Source: Apostichopus japonicus (Eukaryota > Echinodermata > Holothuroidea > Aspidochirotida > Stichopodidae). From it: 64,000 bases of DNA. The stretch covers positions 2,079,501-2,143,500 of the forward strand of contig NC_092580.1 of assembly GCF_037975245.1 (NCBI RefSeq), given 5' to 3'. The notes beneath the pieces were generated by a model. It saw nothing but the letters and a program-made list of their open reading frames with translations, was not told where the DNA came from and ran no database searches. Every line of letters begins with the position of its first letter. Position 1 is the stretch's first letter. Of this stretch, positions 54,801 to 64,000 are shown in pieces. The position numbers and the translations under genes were made by a program.

Positions 54801-57800
54801 TACCGTCCTGACAACCAACAGCCTATATGAAAGACAACAAACACACATACATATGACTGAAGATGAGCTGGTAGTAAGCTATGGTACCGTCCTGACAACC
54901 AACAGCCTATATGACAGACAACAAACACACATACATATGACTGAAGATGAGCTGATAGTAAGCTATGGTACCGTCCTGACAACCAACAGCCTATATGAAA
55001 GACAACAAACACACATACATATGACTGAAGATGAGCTGATAGTAAGCTATGGTACCGTCCTGACAACCAACAGCCTATACGAAAGACAACAAACACACAT
55101 ACATATGACTGAAGATGAGCTGATAGTAAGCTATGGTACCGTCCTGGCAACCAACAGCCTATATGAAAGACAACAAACACACATACATATGACTGAAGAT
55201 GAGCTGGTAGTAAGCTATGGTACCGTCCTGACAACCAACAGCCTATACGAAAGACAACAAACACATATACATATGACTGAAGATTAGCTGGTAGTAAGCT
55301 ATGGTACCGTCCTGGCAACCAACAGCCTATATGAAAGACAACAAACACACATACACATGACTGAAGATGAGCTGGTAGTAAGCTATGGTACCGTCCTGGC
55401 AACCGACAGCCTATATGAAAGACAACAAACACACATACATATGAGTGAAGATGAGCTGGTAGTAAGCTATGGTACCGTCCTGGCAACCGACAGCCTATAT
55501 GAAAGACAACAAACACACATACATATGAGTGAAGATTAGCTGGTAGTAAGCTATGGTACCGTCCTGGCAACCGACAGCCTATACGAAAGACAACAAACAC
55601 ACATACATATGAGTGAAGATTAGCTGGTAGTAAGCTATGGTACCGTCACCGACAGCCTATATGACAGACAACAAACACACATACATATGACTGAAGATGA
55701 GCTGATAGTAAGCTATGGTACCGTCCTGACAACCAACAGCCTATATGAAAGACAACAAACACACATACATATGACTGAAGATGAGCTGATAGTAAGCTAT
55801 GGTACCGTCCTGACAACCAACGGCCTATACGAAAGACAACAAACACACATACATATGACTGAAGATGAGCTGATAGTAAGCTATGGTACCGTCCTGGCAA
55901 CCAACAGCCTATATGAAAGACAACAAACACACATACATATGACTGAAGATGAGCTGGTAGTAAGCTATGGTACCGTCCTGGCAACCGACAGCCTATACGA
56001 AAGACAACAAACACACATACATATGACTGAAGATGAGCTGGTAGTAAGCTATGGTACCGTCCTGGCAACCGACAGCCTATACGAAAGACAACAAACACAC
56101 ATACATATGAGTGAAGATTAGCTGGTAGTAAGCTATGGTACCGACCTGACAACTGACAGCCTATATGAAAGACAACAAACACACATACATATGACTGAAG
56201 ATGAACTGGTAGTAAGCTATGGTACCGTCCTGACAACCGACAGCCTATATGAAAGACAACAAACACACATACATATGACTGAAGATGAACTGGTAGTAAG
56301 CTATGGTACCGTCCTGACAACCGACAGCCTATACGAAAGACAACAAACACACATACATATGACTGAAGATGAGCTGGTAGTAAGCTATGGTACCGTCCTG
56401 ACAACCAACAGCCTATATGAAAGACAACAAACACACATACATATGACTGAAGATGAGCTGGTAGTAAGCTATGGTACCGTCCTGACAACCAACAGCCTAT
56501 ATGAAAGACAACAAACACACATACACATGACTGAAGATGAGCTGGTAGTAAGCTATGGTACCGACCTGACAACTGACAGCCTATATGAAAGACAACAAAC
56601 ACACATACATATGACTGAAGATGAGCTGGTAGTAAGCTATGGTACCGACCTGACAACTGACAGCCTATATGAAAGACAACAAACACACATACATATGACT
56701 GAAGATGAGCTGGTAGTAAGCTATGGTACCGTCCTGACAACCAACAGCCTATACGAAAGACAACAAACACACAGACATATGACTGAAGATGAACTGATAG
56801 TAAGCTATGGTACCGTCCTGGCAACCAACAGCCTATACGAAAGACAACAAACACACATACATATGACTGAAGATGAGCTGGTAGTAAGCTATGGTACCGT
56901 CCTGACAACCAACAGCCTATACGAAAGACAACAAACACACATACATATGACTGAAGATGAGCTGGTAGTAAGCTATGGTACCGTCCTGACAACCAACAGC
57001 CTATATGAAAGACAACAAACACACATACATATGACTGAAGATGAACTGGTAGTAAGCTATGGTACCGTCCTGACAACCAACAGCCTATACGAAAGACAAC
57101 AAACACACATACATATGACTGAAGATGAACTGGTAGTAAGCTATGGTACCGTCCTGACAACCAACAGCCTATATGAAAGACAACAAACACACATACACAT
57201 GACTGAAGATGAGCTGGTAGTAAGCTATGGTACCGTCCTGACAACCAACAGCCTATATGAAAGACAACAAACACACATACACATGACTGAAGATGAGCTG
57301 GTAGTAAGCTATGGTACCGTCCTGGCAACCGACAACCTATATGACAGACAACAAACACACATACACATGACTGAAGATGAGCTGGTAGTAAGCTATGGTA
57401 TCGTCCTGACAACCAACAGCCTATACGAACACAACAAACACACATGTAGACACATGATAACTTCATGAAATAAAACCAAATAGCTCAAACATCTACTGAC
57501 GTAATATCAAACTGACCGATCTGACAAATGAATATTCCAACTGTGTATTTATTCTACTGTATCACAGATAATTTGATTGGTTTAACCGAGGTTCATTTCA
57601 AGCGTTTATACTGACCACAAAGTTTTGATCGGGCCTGACGGCACACGACCAAATCCATGACTTTTGTTCTGCGATGACACCTAGTTGCACCCCTTCCTTG
57701 GTGTGTAACACTGCCTGTTTGTTGGACCCACCAATCACCATGTATTCCCCTTTGGAGAAGAATCCCAGAGAGCAAGGGTCATAAGCTAGGTCACGATCTT

Positions 57801-60800
57801 TGCCAATCTGTAGGGAAATGAAGAGAATAAATAGTCTGGTTCAAGTCAATCTATTCGAAATGCCAATCGGTACCTCCAACATGCTTGAATTTAGTCCAAA
57901 AGAGACTTGATGCTGTGTTCCTATACAGACTCCCACTCTGTATGGTACAGTTTCAATGCAAAAACACTTGGCAAAACATTAATCAAATCCATAAACTAAC
58001 ACTTTTTTGCAATTTCTAGGAAAAACAATAAATCTGTACCACCTGGACAGAACTCAAGGGCATGCAGATGTCTTCTAGCTTGATAAAGATAATAGTAAGT
58101 CCTATAAGTTCCAAAAATAAATGCCAAATTTCAAGGAATGTCACAATGTACTGTTATCGAAGATAACTGTTAATGTTAATGTGACCCTGTCTTACGTGCA
58201 AATCCAAGTCATTAACACTGACAACGGTTACAGTCGACTACAGTCGGATAGCACAATCTCACATCATGGCCGGACTTAACACCTTCAAGCAAGATTGCTC
58301 CAAGATAATGTGGTAATGAATATAAATCACTGTTTGCCTCAAAATTTTACTATGTTTATACACATCACCATAGAGTTACTTCTTGCATTCTTTAAATGAC
58401 AGGTACTACAGTAGCTAAACAAGAAGAAACTATCTTTGTAAACTATCTTTGTAAATCAAAATCTCTACCCCCTTCCCTTAATCCTCTCTTTGTCCCTCCA
58501 CTGTTATCTCCTACCTCTCCTCTTTCCCTGTTGGTTTCTTTCTTTTTTCTCTCCATCCCTTGTCTTCTAATCCCCTTTCATCAATCTCTTTGTGTTCACC
58601 ATGCTCATTAACCTGTCTGTATTTTGTGCGTGTTTTTGTCCCTTCTGTTACTGTTACTTGTCATTTAGCCTTTGAAGAAGATCCTGCTAGGATCGGGGAT
58701 CAGGCCAACTTACTTTTACACATACATCAAATTGTATTAAAGGCACCCAGCTTCCACAAGGTTATTATGGATATTGCTATATTTACCTTTTGACCACTGA
58801 GTTGGTAAAATGATAGCTTCTGACCCCAGTCGACCACTGCCAGGACATCATGAGCTTCACCTCTACATAATACAAAAAAATGGAGGGTCAGTTTCTTGGA
58901 TTTATTCCTTTACAGCATTCCTTTGGTTACTGTGTGCAATAATACAATTAGTATATTAATTTTTTTCTTTTTCTTGGGGGGAGAAGATCATGCTTAGGTT
59001 GCTTGAGAAAGCAATAGGCAGTTTTCCATGCCTATTGTTGAAAGGGAAAATGGGGGGGGGGTGGTATCTGGTGGAGGGGGTTACAAAAGTAAAGTAAAGA
59101 GGAAAGTGGACTAGAATTGCTCAAATAAATTTACTTAGCAGGATTCCAGCTCATCTTCCAAATTGGGTTTACAGCTCCACCTGGTCGTTCAAACTTCAAC
59201 TTCTCCTCGCCATTCTAAGGATGAATAAAAATAGGTAGATATTAAAAAACCCATGAAGGTAAGAAGTTAAAGAACAACACCATTTGATAGGATCTACTAA
59301 CACACTGAAGTAAACTGAGTACCCGAGTGGAAGGACATGGACTTACATGGATTTGTCCATTCTACTAGCTTACCTTTGTTCGTATACTGATTTGTCCATT
59401 GAACTAGCTCACCTTTGTTCGTATACTGATTTGTCCATTCTACTAGCTTACCTTTGTTCGTATACTGATTTGTCCATTGAACTAGCTTACCTTTGTTCGT
59501 ATACTGATTTGTCCATTGAACTAGCTCACCTTTGTTCGTATACTGATTTGTCCATTGTACTAGCTCACCTTTGTTAGTATACTGATTTGTCCATTGAACT
59601 AGCTTACCTTTGTTCGTATACTGATTTGTCCATTGAACTAGCTTACCTTTGTTCGTATACTGATTTGTCCATTCTACTAGCTTACCTTTGTTCGTATGCT
59701 GATTTGTCCATTCTACTAGCTTACCTTTGTTCGTATGCTGATTTGTCCATTCTACTAGCTCACCTTTGTTCGTATACTGATTTGTCCATTGTACTAGCTT
59801 ACCTTTGTTCGTATGCTGATTTGTCCATTCTACTAGCTTACCTTTGTACGTATACTGATTTGTCCATTCTACTAGCTCACCTTTGTTCGTATACTGATTT
59901 GTCCATTCTACTAGCTCACCTTTGTTCGTATACTGATTTGTCCATTGTACTAGCTTACCTTTGTTCGTATGCTGATTTGTCCATTCTACTAGCTTACCTT
60001 TGTTCGTATGCTGATTTGTCCATTGAACTAGCTTACCTTTGTTCGTATACTGATTTGTCCATTGAACTAGCTTACCTTTGTTCGTATACTGATTTGTCCA
60101 TTGTGCTAGCTCACCTTTGTTAGTATACTGATTTGTCCATTGAACTAGCTTACCTTTGTTCGTATACTGATTTGTCCATTCTACTAGCTTACCTTTGTTA
60201 GTATACTGATTTGTCCATTGAACTAGCTTACCTTTGTTCGTATACTGATTTGTCCATTGTACTAGCTCACCTTTGTTCGTATACTGATTTGTCCATTGTA
60301 CTAGCTCACCTTTGTTCGTATACTGATTTGTCCATTCTACTAGCTTACCTTTGTTCGTATACTGATTTGTCCATTCTACTAGCTCACCTTTGTTCGTATA
60401 CTGATTTGTCCATTGAACTAGCTCACCTTTGTTCGTATACTGATTTGTCCATTGAACTAGCTCACCTTTGTTCGTATACTGATTTGTCCATTCTACTAGC
60501 TCACCTTTGTTCGTATACTGATTTGTCCATTCTACTAGCTTACCTTTGTTCGTATACTGATTTGTCCATTCTACTAGCTTACCTTTGTTCGTATACTGAT
60601 TTGTCCATTCTACTAGCTTACCTTTGTTCGTATACTGATTTGTCCATTCTACTAGCTTACCTTTGTTCGTATACTAATTTGTCCATTCTACTAGCTTACC
60701 TTTGTACATATACTAATTTGTCCATTCTACTAGCTCACCTTTGTTAGTATACTGATTTGTCCATTGTACTAGCTCACCTTTGTTCGTATACTGATTTGTC

Positions 60801-63097
60801 CATTCTACTAGCTTACCTTTGTTAGTATACTGATTTGTCCATTGTACTAGCTCACCTTTGTTCGTATACTGATTTGTCCATTGTACTAGCTCACCTTTGT
60901 TAGTATACTGATTTGTCCATTGTACTAGCTCACCTTTGTTCGTATGCTGATTTGTCCATTCTAGTAGCTTACCTTTGTACGTATACTGATTTGTCCATTG
61001 AACTAGCTTACCTTTGTTCGTATACTGATTTGTCCATTGAACTAGCTTACCTTTGTTCGTATACTGATTTTTCCATTGAACTAGCTCACCTTTGCTCGTA
61101 TACTGATTTTTCCATTCTACTAGCTCACCTTTGTTCGTATACTGATTTGTCCATTGTACTAGCTCACCTTTGTTCGTATACTGATTTGTCCATTGTACTA
61201 GCTCACCTTTGTTCGTATACTGATTTGTCCATTGTACTAGCTCACCTTTGTTCGTATACTGATTTGTCCATTGTACTAGCTTACCTTTGTTCGTATACTG
61301 ATTTGTAACCTTTGTACGTATACTGATTTGTTCATTGTACAAGCTTAATTTTGTACATATACTGATTTGTCCATTCTACTAGTTTACCTTTGTACATATA
61401 CTGATTTGTCTGTTCTACTAGCTTACCTTTGTACATATACTGATTTGTCCATTCTACTAGTTTACCTTTGTACATATACTGATTTGTCCATTCTACTAGC
61501 TTACCTTTGTACATATACTGATTTGTTCATTGTACAAGCTTACTTTTGTACATATACTGATTTGTCCATTCTACTAGCTTACCTTTGTACATATACTGAT
61601 TTGTTCATTGTACAAGCTTACTTTTGTACATATACTGATTTGTCTGTTCTACTAGCTTACCTTTGTACATATACTGATTTGTCCATTCTACTAGCTTACC
61701 TTTGTACATATACTGATTTGTTCATTGTACAAGCTTACTTTTGTACATACACTGATTTGTCCATTCTAGTAGCTTACCTTTGTACATATACTGATTTGTT
61801 AATTGTACAAGCTTACTTTTGTACATATACTGATTTGTCTGTTCTACTAGCTTACCTTTGTACATATACTGATTTGTCCATTCTACTAGCTTACCTTTGT
61901 ACATATACTGATTTGTTCATTGTACAAGCTTACTTTTGTACATACACTGATTTGTCCATTCTACTAGTTTACCTTTGTACATATACTGATTTGTCCATTG
62001 CACTAGCTTACCTTTATACATATGCTGATTTGTCCATTCTAGTAGCTTACCTTTGTACGTATGCTGATTTGTCCATTGTACATCCCAATAGCTAGATACT
62101 GCCCATCGTTAGTCCAGCTGCAACAAGTTATTCTACTGCTACATCTGTGTTTAGATACAGCCTTCTGTTCCATTGACCACAAACCTGGGAAGCGGATACA
62201 CAACAACCATTAATGTATTGCAAATACACAACAACCATTAATTGATAGCAGATACACAATAAACATTAATAGAAAGCAGATAAACAATAACCATTAATGG
62301 ATACCATATGTATGTATGTATTTTAGATCCTCCTGCAAGCAGGAACTCGCGAAGAAGCCATCATTGGCTTATCAAAGCCGCAAGCTGACCGAAGTCATTC
62401 TCTTAGATTCATATTAAATGTCCATGATTATGAATTGTCAACAACTCTGTAACTGGACGACATACATTAATCTTGGAGTGACTCGAACTTGGGACCTTAT
62501 GATTGAATGTGAAGTTGTGAAGTTTTCAATTGAAAAGAGGATACTACAAAAAAAAAATAGCAATGTGTTACCATCAAAGCAATGACTCAAAAGTTTTTTC
62601 TGCAGAATAGATTCAAAGGGATTAATTATTTAATTAATTAATTAATTACTTCTGAACACAGCTCACATGCCATACAAGAAACCCTTGAAATGATTTTGCT
62701 ACAGCTTTGGCAACCAGACAAAATGGTGTCTACCTTCAACAATCACATTGTGGTCAGTATATCTTTACAAGTTTACATAAACATTAATAACAAGAATTAT
62801 AGTCAAAGATCACATTGGATGAGGAAATTGGGGGTAGGGGAGGAGGGGGGGGGGATTTTTTCAGAGTCAGGGGCAATTTGAGAGCCCAGTGTGGGATGCA
62901 GTTCCATTTGACGATGACATCATATCTGGGCATCAGATGAAAGCTACTTTGAGATATTACTGTCCGTATTAAATGATGTATCAAAAAGCTGTATTATGAA
63001 CTAGATTTGTTATAACCTACCAAAGTCACTACACGCGCAGCTTGCCAACTGATGTGTTATCGGATTGAATGACAGGCACTGCAAGGAATCATTGTGT
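39886..63097 (-). CDS. IFT122: Intraflagellar transport protein 122 (IFT-A subunit), 5'-incomplete, 21 exons
   Basis: IFT122 is a core subunit of the IFT-A complex, which drives retrograde transport and membrane-protein entry in cilia. Exons 5' to 3': 63097-63021, 62184-62051, 59214-59135, 58862-58787, 57807-57616, 54528-54331, 53701-53558, 52306-52169, 51348-51184, 50192-49954, 49162-49009, 47971-47643, 47108-46901, 46159-46093, 44885-44745, 44106-43908, 43111-42946, 42429-42318, 41702-41488, 40659-40495, 39978-39886. Phases agree at every junction, giving 1096 residues plus TAA. N-terminal beta-propeller blocks include [35 protein letters not shown] and VGCQDGTI. The middle and C-terminal TPR-like helices include [20 protein letters not shown] and [17 protein letters not shown]. 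Zn-binding Cys pairs (CYRC/CTNC, CPSC/CPFC) close the protein. The first roughly 100 residues are beyond base 64000; no earlier exon was found up to 64000. Splice junctions at 62051, 54528 and 49954 are embedded in tandem arrays. Confidence 0.95.
40909..41361. repeat. Pair of direct repeats of about 62 bp in an IFT122 intron
   Basis: ctgtaggagattagaacaaa followed by cggctga and tcaagtctatga occurs at about 40909-40970 and again at about 41300-41361. Both are within the intron between exons 41702-41488 and 40659-40495. Confidence 0.75.
44913..45275. repeat. 27-bp minisatellite just upstream of an IFT122 splice acceptor
   Basis: The unit is approximately atgctctattctattcaatg plus tagaaca, about 13 copies, some one base shorter (ctcttt). 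The array ends about 28 bp upstream (in transcript sense) of the acceptor of exon 44885-44745, so it occupies the usual branch-point region. Unlike the other three IFT122 arrays, the unit does not contain the exon junction. Confidence 0.92.
48020..48115. repeat. AT-only low-complexity tandem (aaaatgattatttttt type)
   Basis: Three to four irregular copies of ttaaaatgattatttttt lie in the intron 5' (transcript sense) of exon 47971-47643, starting about 50 bp from its acceptor. Confidence 0.75.
49441..49953. repeat. 42-bp minisatellite carrying copies of an IFT122 exon end and splice donor
   Basis: In transcript sense the unit contains cttcagttcaagtatgtgtt (or gttttac), acttccacaagg and taacacgtac; about 12 copies. 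The real exon 50192-49954 ends cagttcaa, followed by the donor gtaagtatgtgttacc at 49953. The array starts immediately there, and each unit repeats cagttcaa plus a gtatgt donor-like hexamer. Two to three variants (accatgtggtagtaacac versus accttgtggaagtaaaac) alternate. Period 42 leaves frames open: in the exon frame units read [14 protein letters not shown], but the first unit has TAA directly at the true donor. Confidence 0.93.
50687..51000 (-). mobile_element. tRNA-derived SINE in an IFT122 intron
   Basis: Read on the minus strand, the head is at the high end, with box B ggttcgactcctgcc and the body module ccttgggcaagatgctttat. The tail is the att/aat trinucleotide run at 50687-50702. It shares its body module with the SINE at 4037-4352. 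It lies in the intron between exons 51348-51184 and 50192-49954, in the same sense as the gene. Confidence 0.8.
53161..53353 (+). mobile_element. U2-snRNA-derived SINE with target-site duplication
   Basis: The first 45 or so bases match the 5' end of U2 snRNA nearly perfectly (cgcttctcggccttttggct, then aagatc and gtgtagtatctgttc, including the branch-point-pairing gtagta). After that the U2 similarity stops: the Sm site and 3' stem-loops are missing. The rest is an unrelated body with a gcccggg/cctgggc hairpin and an A8 tail. The 8-bp agtatatt occurs at 53153-53160 and again at 53354-53361, a target-site duplication that marks retroposition. It lies antisense in the IFT122 intron between 53558 and 52306. 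This is a repeat, not a functional U2 gene. Confidence 0.85.
54481..57460. repeat. 84-bp minisatellite carrying copies of an IFT122 splice acceptor and exon start
   Basis: About 35 tandem copies. In transcript sense each unit reads tgtgtgtttgttgtctttca, tatag, then gctgttggttgtcaggacgg and taccatagcttactaccagc tcatcttcagt, then catatgta. The last copy is the genuine 5' end of exon 54528-54331: its first 51 bases (encoding [17 protein letters not shown]) match the unit, and after ttcagt exon and unit diverge. Every unit keeps a pyrimidine-rich tract and the AG acceptor. Copies differ mainly at g/a and c/t positions; two units near 54560 and 55648 are shortened. Because 84 is divisible by three and the exon begins in phase 0, every acceptor's TAG is an in-frame stop for an exon extended upstream. 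Long ORFs on both strands here are by-products. Confidence 0.97.
59340..62083. repeat. 39-bp minisatellite carrying copies of an IFT122 exon end and splice donor
   Basis: About 70 tandem copies. In transcript sense the unit is aatggacaaatcagtatacg then aacaaag and gtgagctagtac. The first copy is the true end of exon 62184-62051, which encodes [10 protein letters not shown] and is followed by the donor gtaagc at 62050. Nearly all units keep aaag followed by gtaagc or gtgagc, a good donor consensus. There are two subfamilies: units near the exon (about 61310-62083) have gtacatatac/acttttgtac, while distal units (59340-61310) have gttcgtatac. In the exon frame the first unit reads GTA AGC TAC TAG, so read-through stops within four codons. 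The array fills the 2.8-kb intron to within about 125 bp of the next acceptor at 59214. Confidence 0.97.
62307..62507 (-). mobile_element. 5'-truncated copy of SINE family B
   Basis: The reverse complement matches the element at 10727-10985 from caatcataaggtccc through box B (aagttcgagtcactcc) to gcttcttcgcgagtt and gatctaaaatacatac. Box A is missing, as expected for 5'-truncated retroposition. It lies in the IFT122 intron between exons 63097-63021 and 62184-62051. Confidence 0.8.
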
Positions 63098-64000
63098 CTG
63101 TTAAGAAGAAAATAACAAATACCTTGTTTTTCCAAAGTGAGTAATATTTTTTAAATAGAAAGCTACTAAGTAACCCCAAACTTAAATGATTATGTAGTAA
63201 TCTACAGAACTGGCTAGTAAATACTTCATGATAAATGTGTTATCTTGCAGCAAAATGAACCAAAAAACACTACAAATTAATACAAACTTAATGAACAAGA
63301 ATAAGAGAGACATGGTAAATCAGGCAACATAACCTGCAATGGATATGGTAAAGCAATCACTAACCATATATCTATCTCTAAAATAGAACTAAAAGTAAGG
63401 AGCAAAAAGTCAAGATTAGTCTAAGAGAACTTTATGTCATGTACATGCATTAGCTGTACATGTATATTTGACATCTTGTTGTGTATGGAGGATGTGTAGG
63501 CATTTATTTGCATTTCATCACAATTAACATACATAATGTTTGCTCAAGAATATGAACTTCTGTGAGAGATTCTCTAATAATGCAGGAACATTAAACCAGA
63601 GTAATAGTAATGTTCCCGTCTCCTAATACAAGATAAATCTCACATATAACAAGCAAAGAGTCTCTATTTCATACTATTAAAGCAAGTCATACATTACACA
63701 TAGTTTTAAAACCAAACATATAGAAATAGTGTTGAAGCTGTTTTTTGCAAACGGGATGGAGTATTAATTGTAATAAGATTGCAATGGATCAAACAAAGAC
63801 GACAACCTTGATGTTTGACCAAGTGAAGTTCAATGAGCAAGTTATTTTGATGCCCAGGCACCTTATAATACTGGGAAGTTATCACATGCATAGAACTGTC
63901 CCAAAAATAAATTTGATGTCATTGTTGAAATGGAAGTTTTGAATACAAAGTAATGACCTTCCTTGTTCTGGGAAGTTTTGTATATGACACTATAAAACAA
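63098..64000. other. IFT122 intron (right edge of window)
   Basis: The exon at 63097-63021 starts with one base of a split codon, so an upstream exon must exist. I did not find it in this stretch, which is AT-rich and has no recognisable exon or repeat. It is most likely intron running out of the window. Confidence 0.6.

Noticed and set aside
54559-57468. Long repetitive ORFs on both strands (up to 606 aa) in the 84-bp array
   Set aside because: The period is divisible by three, so any frame without a stop in one unit stays open throughout. The frames differ from the IFT122 exon frame, and the same DNA is open on both strands. There is no sign of a gene start or splice structure for them.
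59347-62095. Long repetitive ORFs on both strands (up to 242 aa) in the 39-bp array
   Set aside because: Same cause: 13-codon units without a stop in those frames. The exon frame is stopped by TAG in the first unit.

Overview
The window is animal nuclear DNA: AT-rich, intron-dense, with no operons, and with many SINEs, hAT-like elements and minisatellites. Gene content (a ciliary IFT-A subunit, a MEIG1 homologue, an F-box/WD40 protein and a diverged kinase), together with tRNA-type SINEs carrying the 'ccttgggcaaggcactttatc'-type module and a U2-snRNA-type SINE, suggests a marine invertebrate, probably a deuterostome such as an echinoderm. That taxonomic call is an inference from style, not from an alignment.

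Layout. All four recognisable genes are on the minus strand. (1) 2531-18991: nine coding exons of an F-box plus WD40-repeat protein; its start codon is in the window, while its last exon(s) lie beyond base 1. (2) 23327-24934: a complete two-exon MEIG1 homologue (90 aa). (3) 28324-33322: a complete five-exon, 1100-aa protein with a long disordered N-terminal region and a C-terminal protein kinase domain. (4) 39886-63097: 21 exons of IFT122, running from the region of the third WD repeat to the stop codon; the 5' exons lie beyond base 64000. Exon boundaries were worked out by hand from consensus splice sites, phase continuity and remembered conservation with the vertebrate families. All junction phases close.

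The most unusual structure is inside IFT122. Three separate minisatellites start exactly at exon/intron junctions, and their repeat unit contains the junction itself. A 39-bp array (about 70 copies) duplicates the 3' end of the exon at 62051-62184 with its splice donor. An 84-bp array (about 35 copies) duplicates the first 50 or so bases of the exon at 54331-54528 with its splice acceptor. A 42-bp array (about 12 copies) derives from the 3' end of the exon at 49954-50192 with its donor. The gene therefore carries over a hundred tandem copies of its own splice sites. In each case the first step into the array introduces an in-frame stop, so use of a decoy site would give a truncated product. 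A fourth array (27 bp) abuts the acceptor of the exon at 44745-44885 but does not include it.

Between genes are an 82-bp satellite (36.8-38.5 kb) and a 20-bp satellite (38.76-39.22 kb) downstream of IFT122, plus hAT-like non-autonomous elements with terminal inverted repeats. The long stop-free ORFs at 49.4-49.9, 54.6-57.5 and 59.3-62.1 kb are by-products of repeat periods divisible by three and are not annotated as genes.
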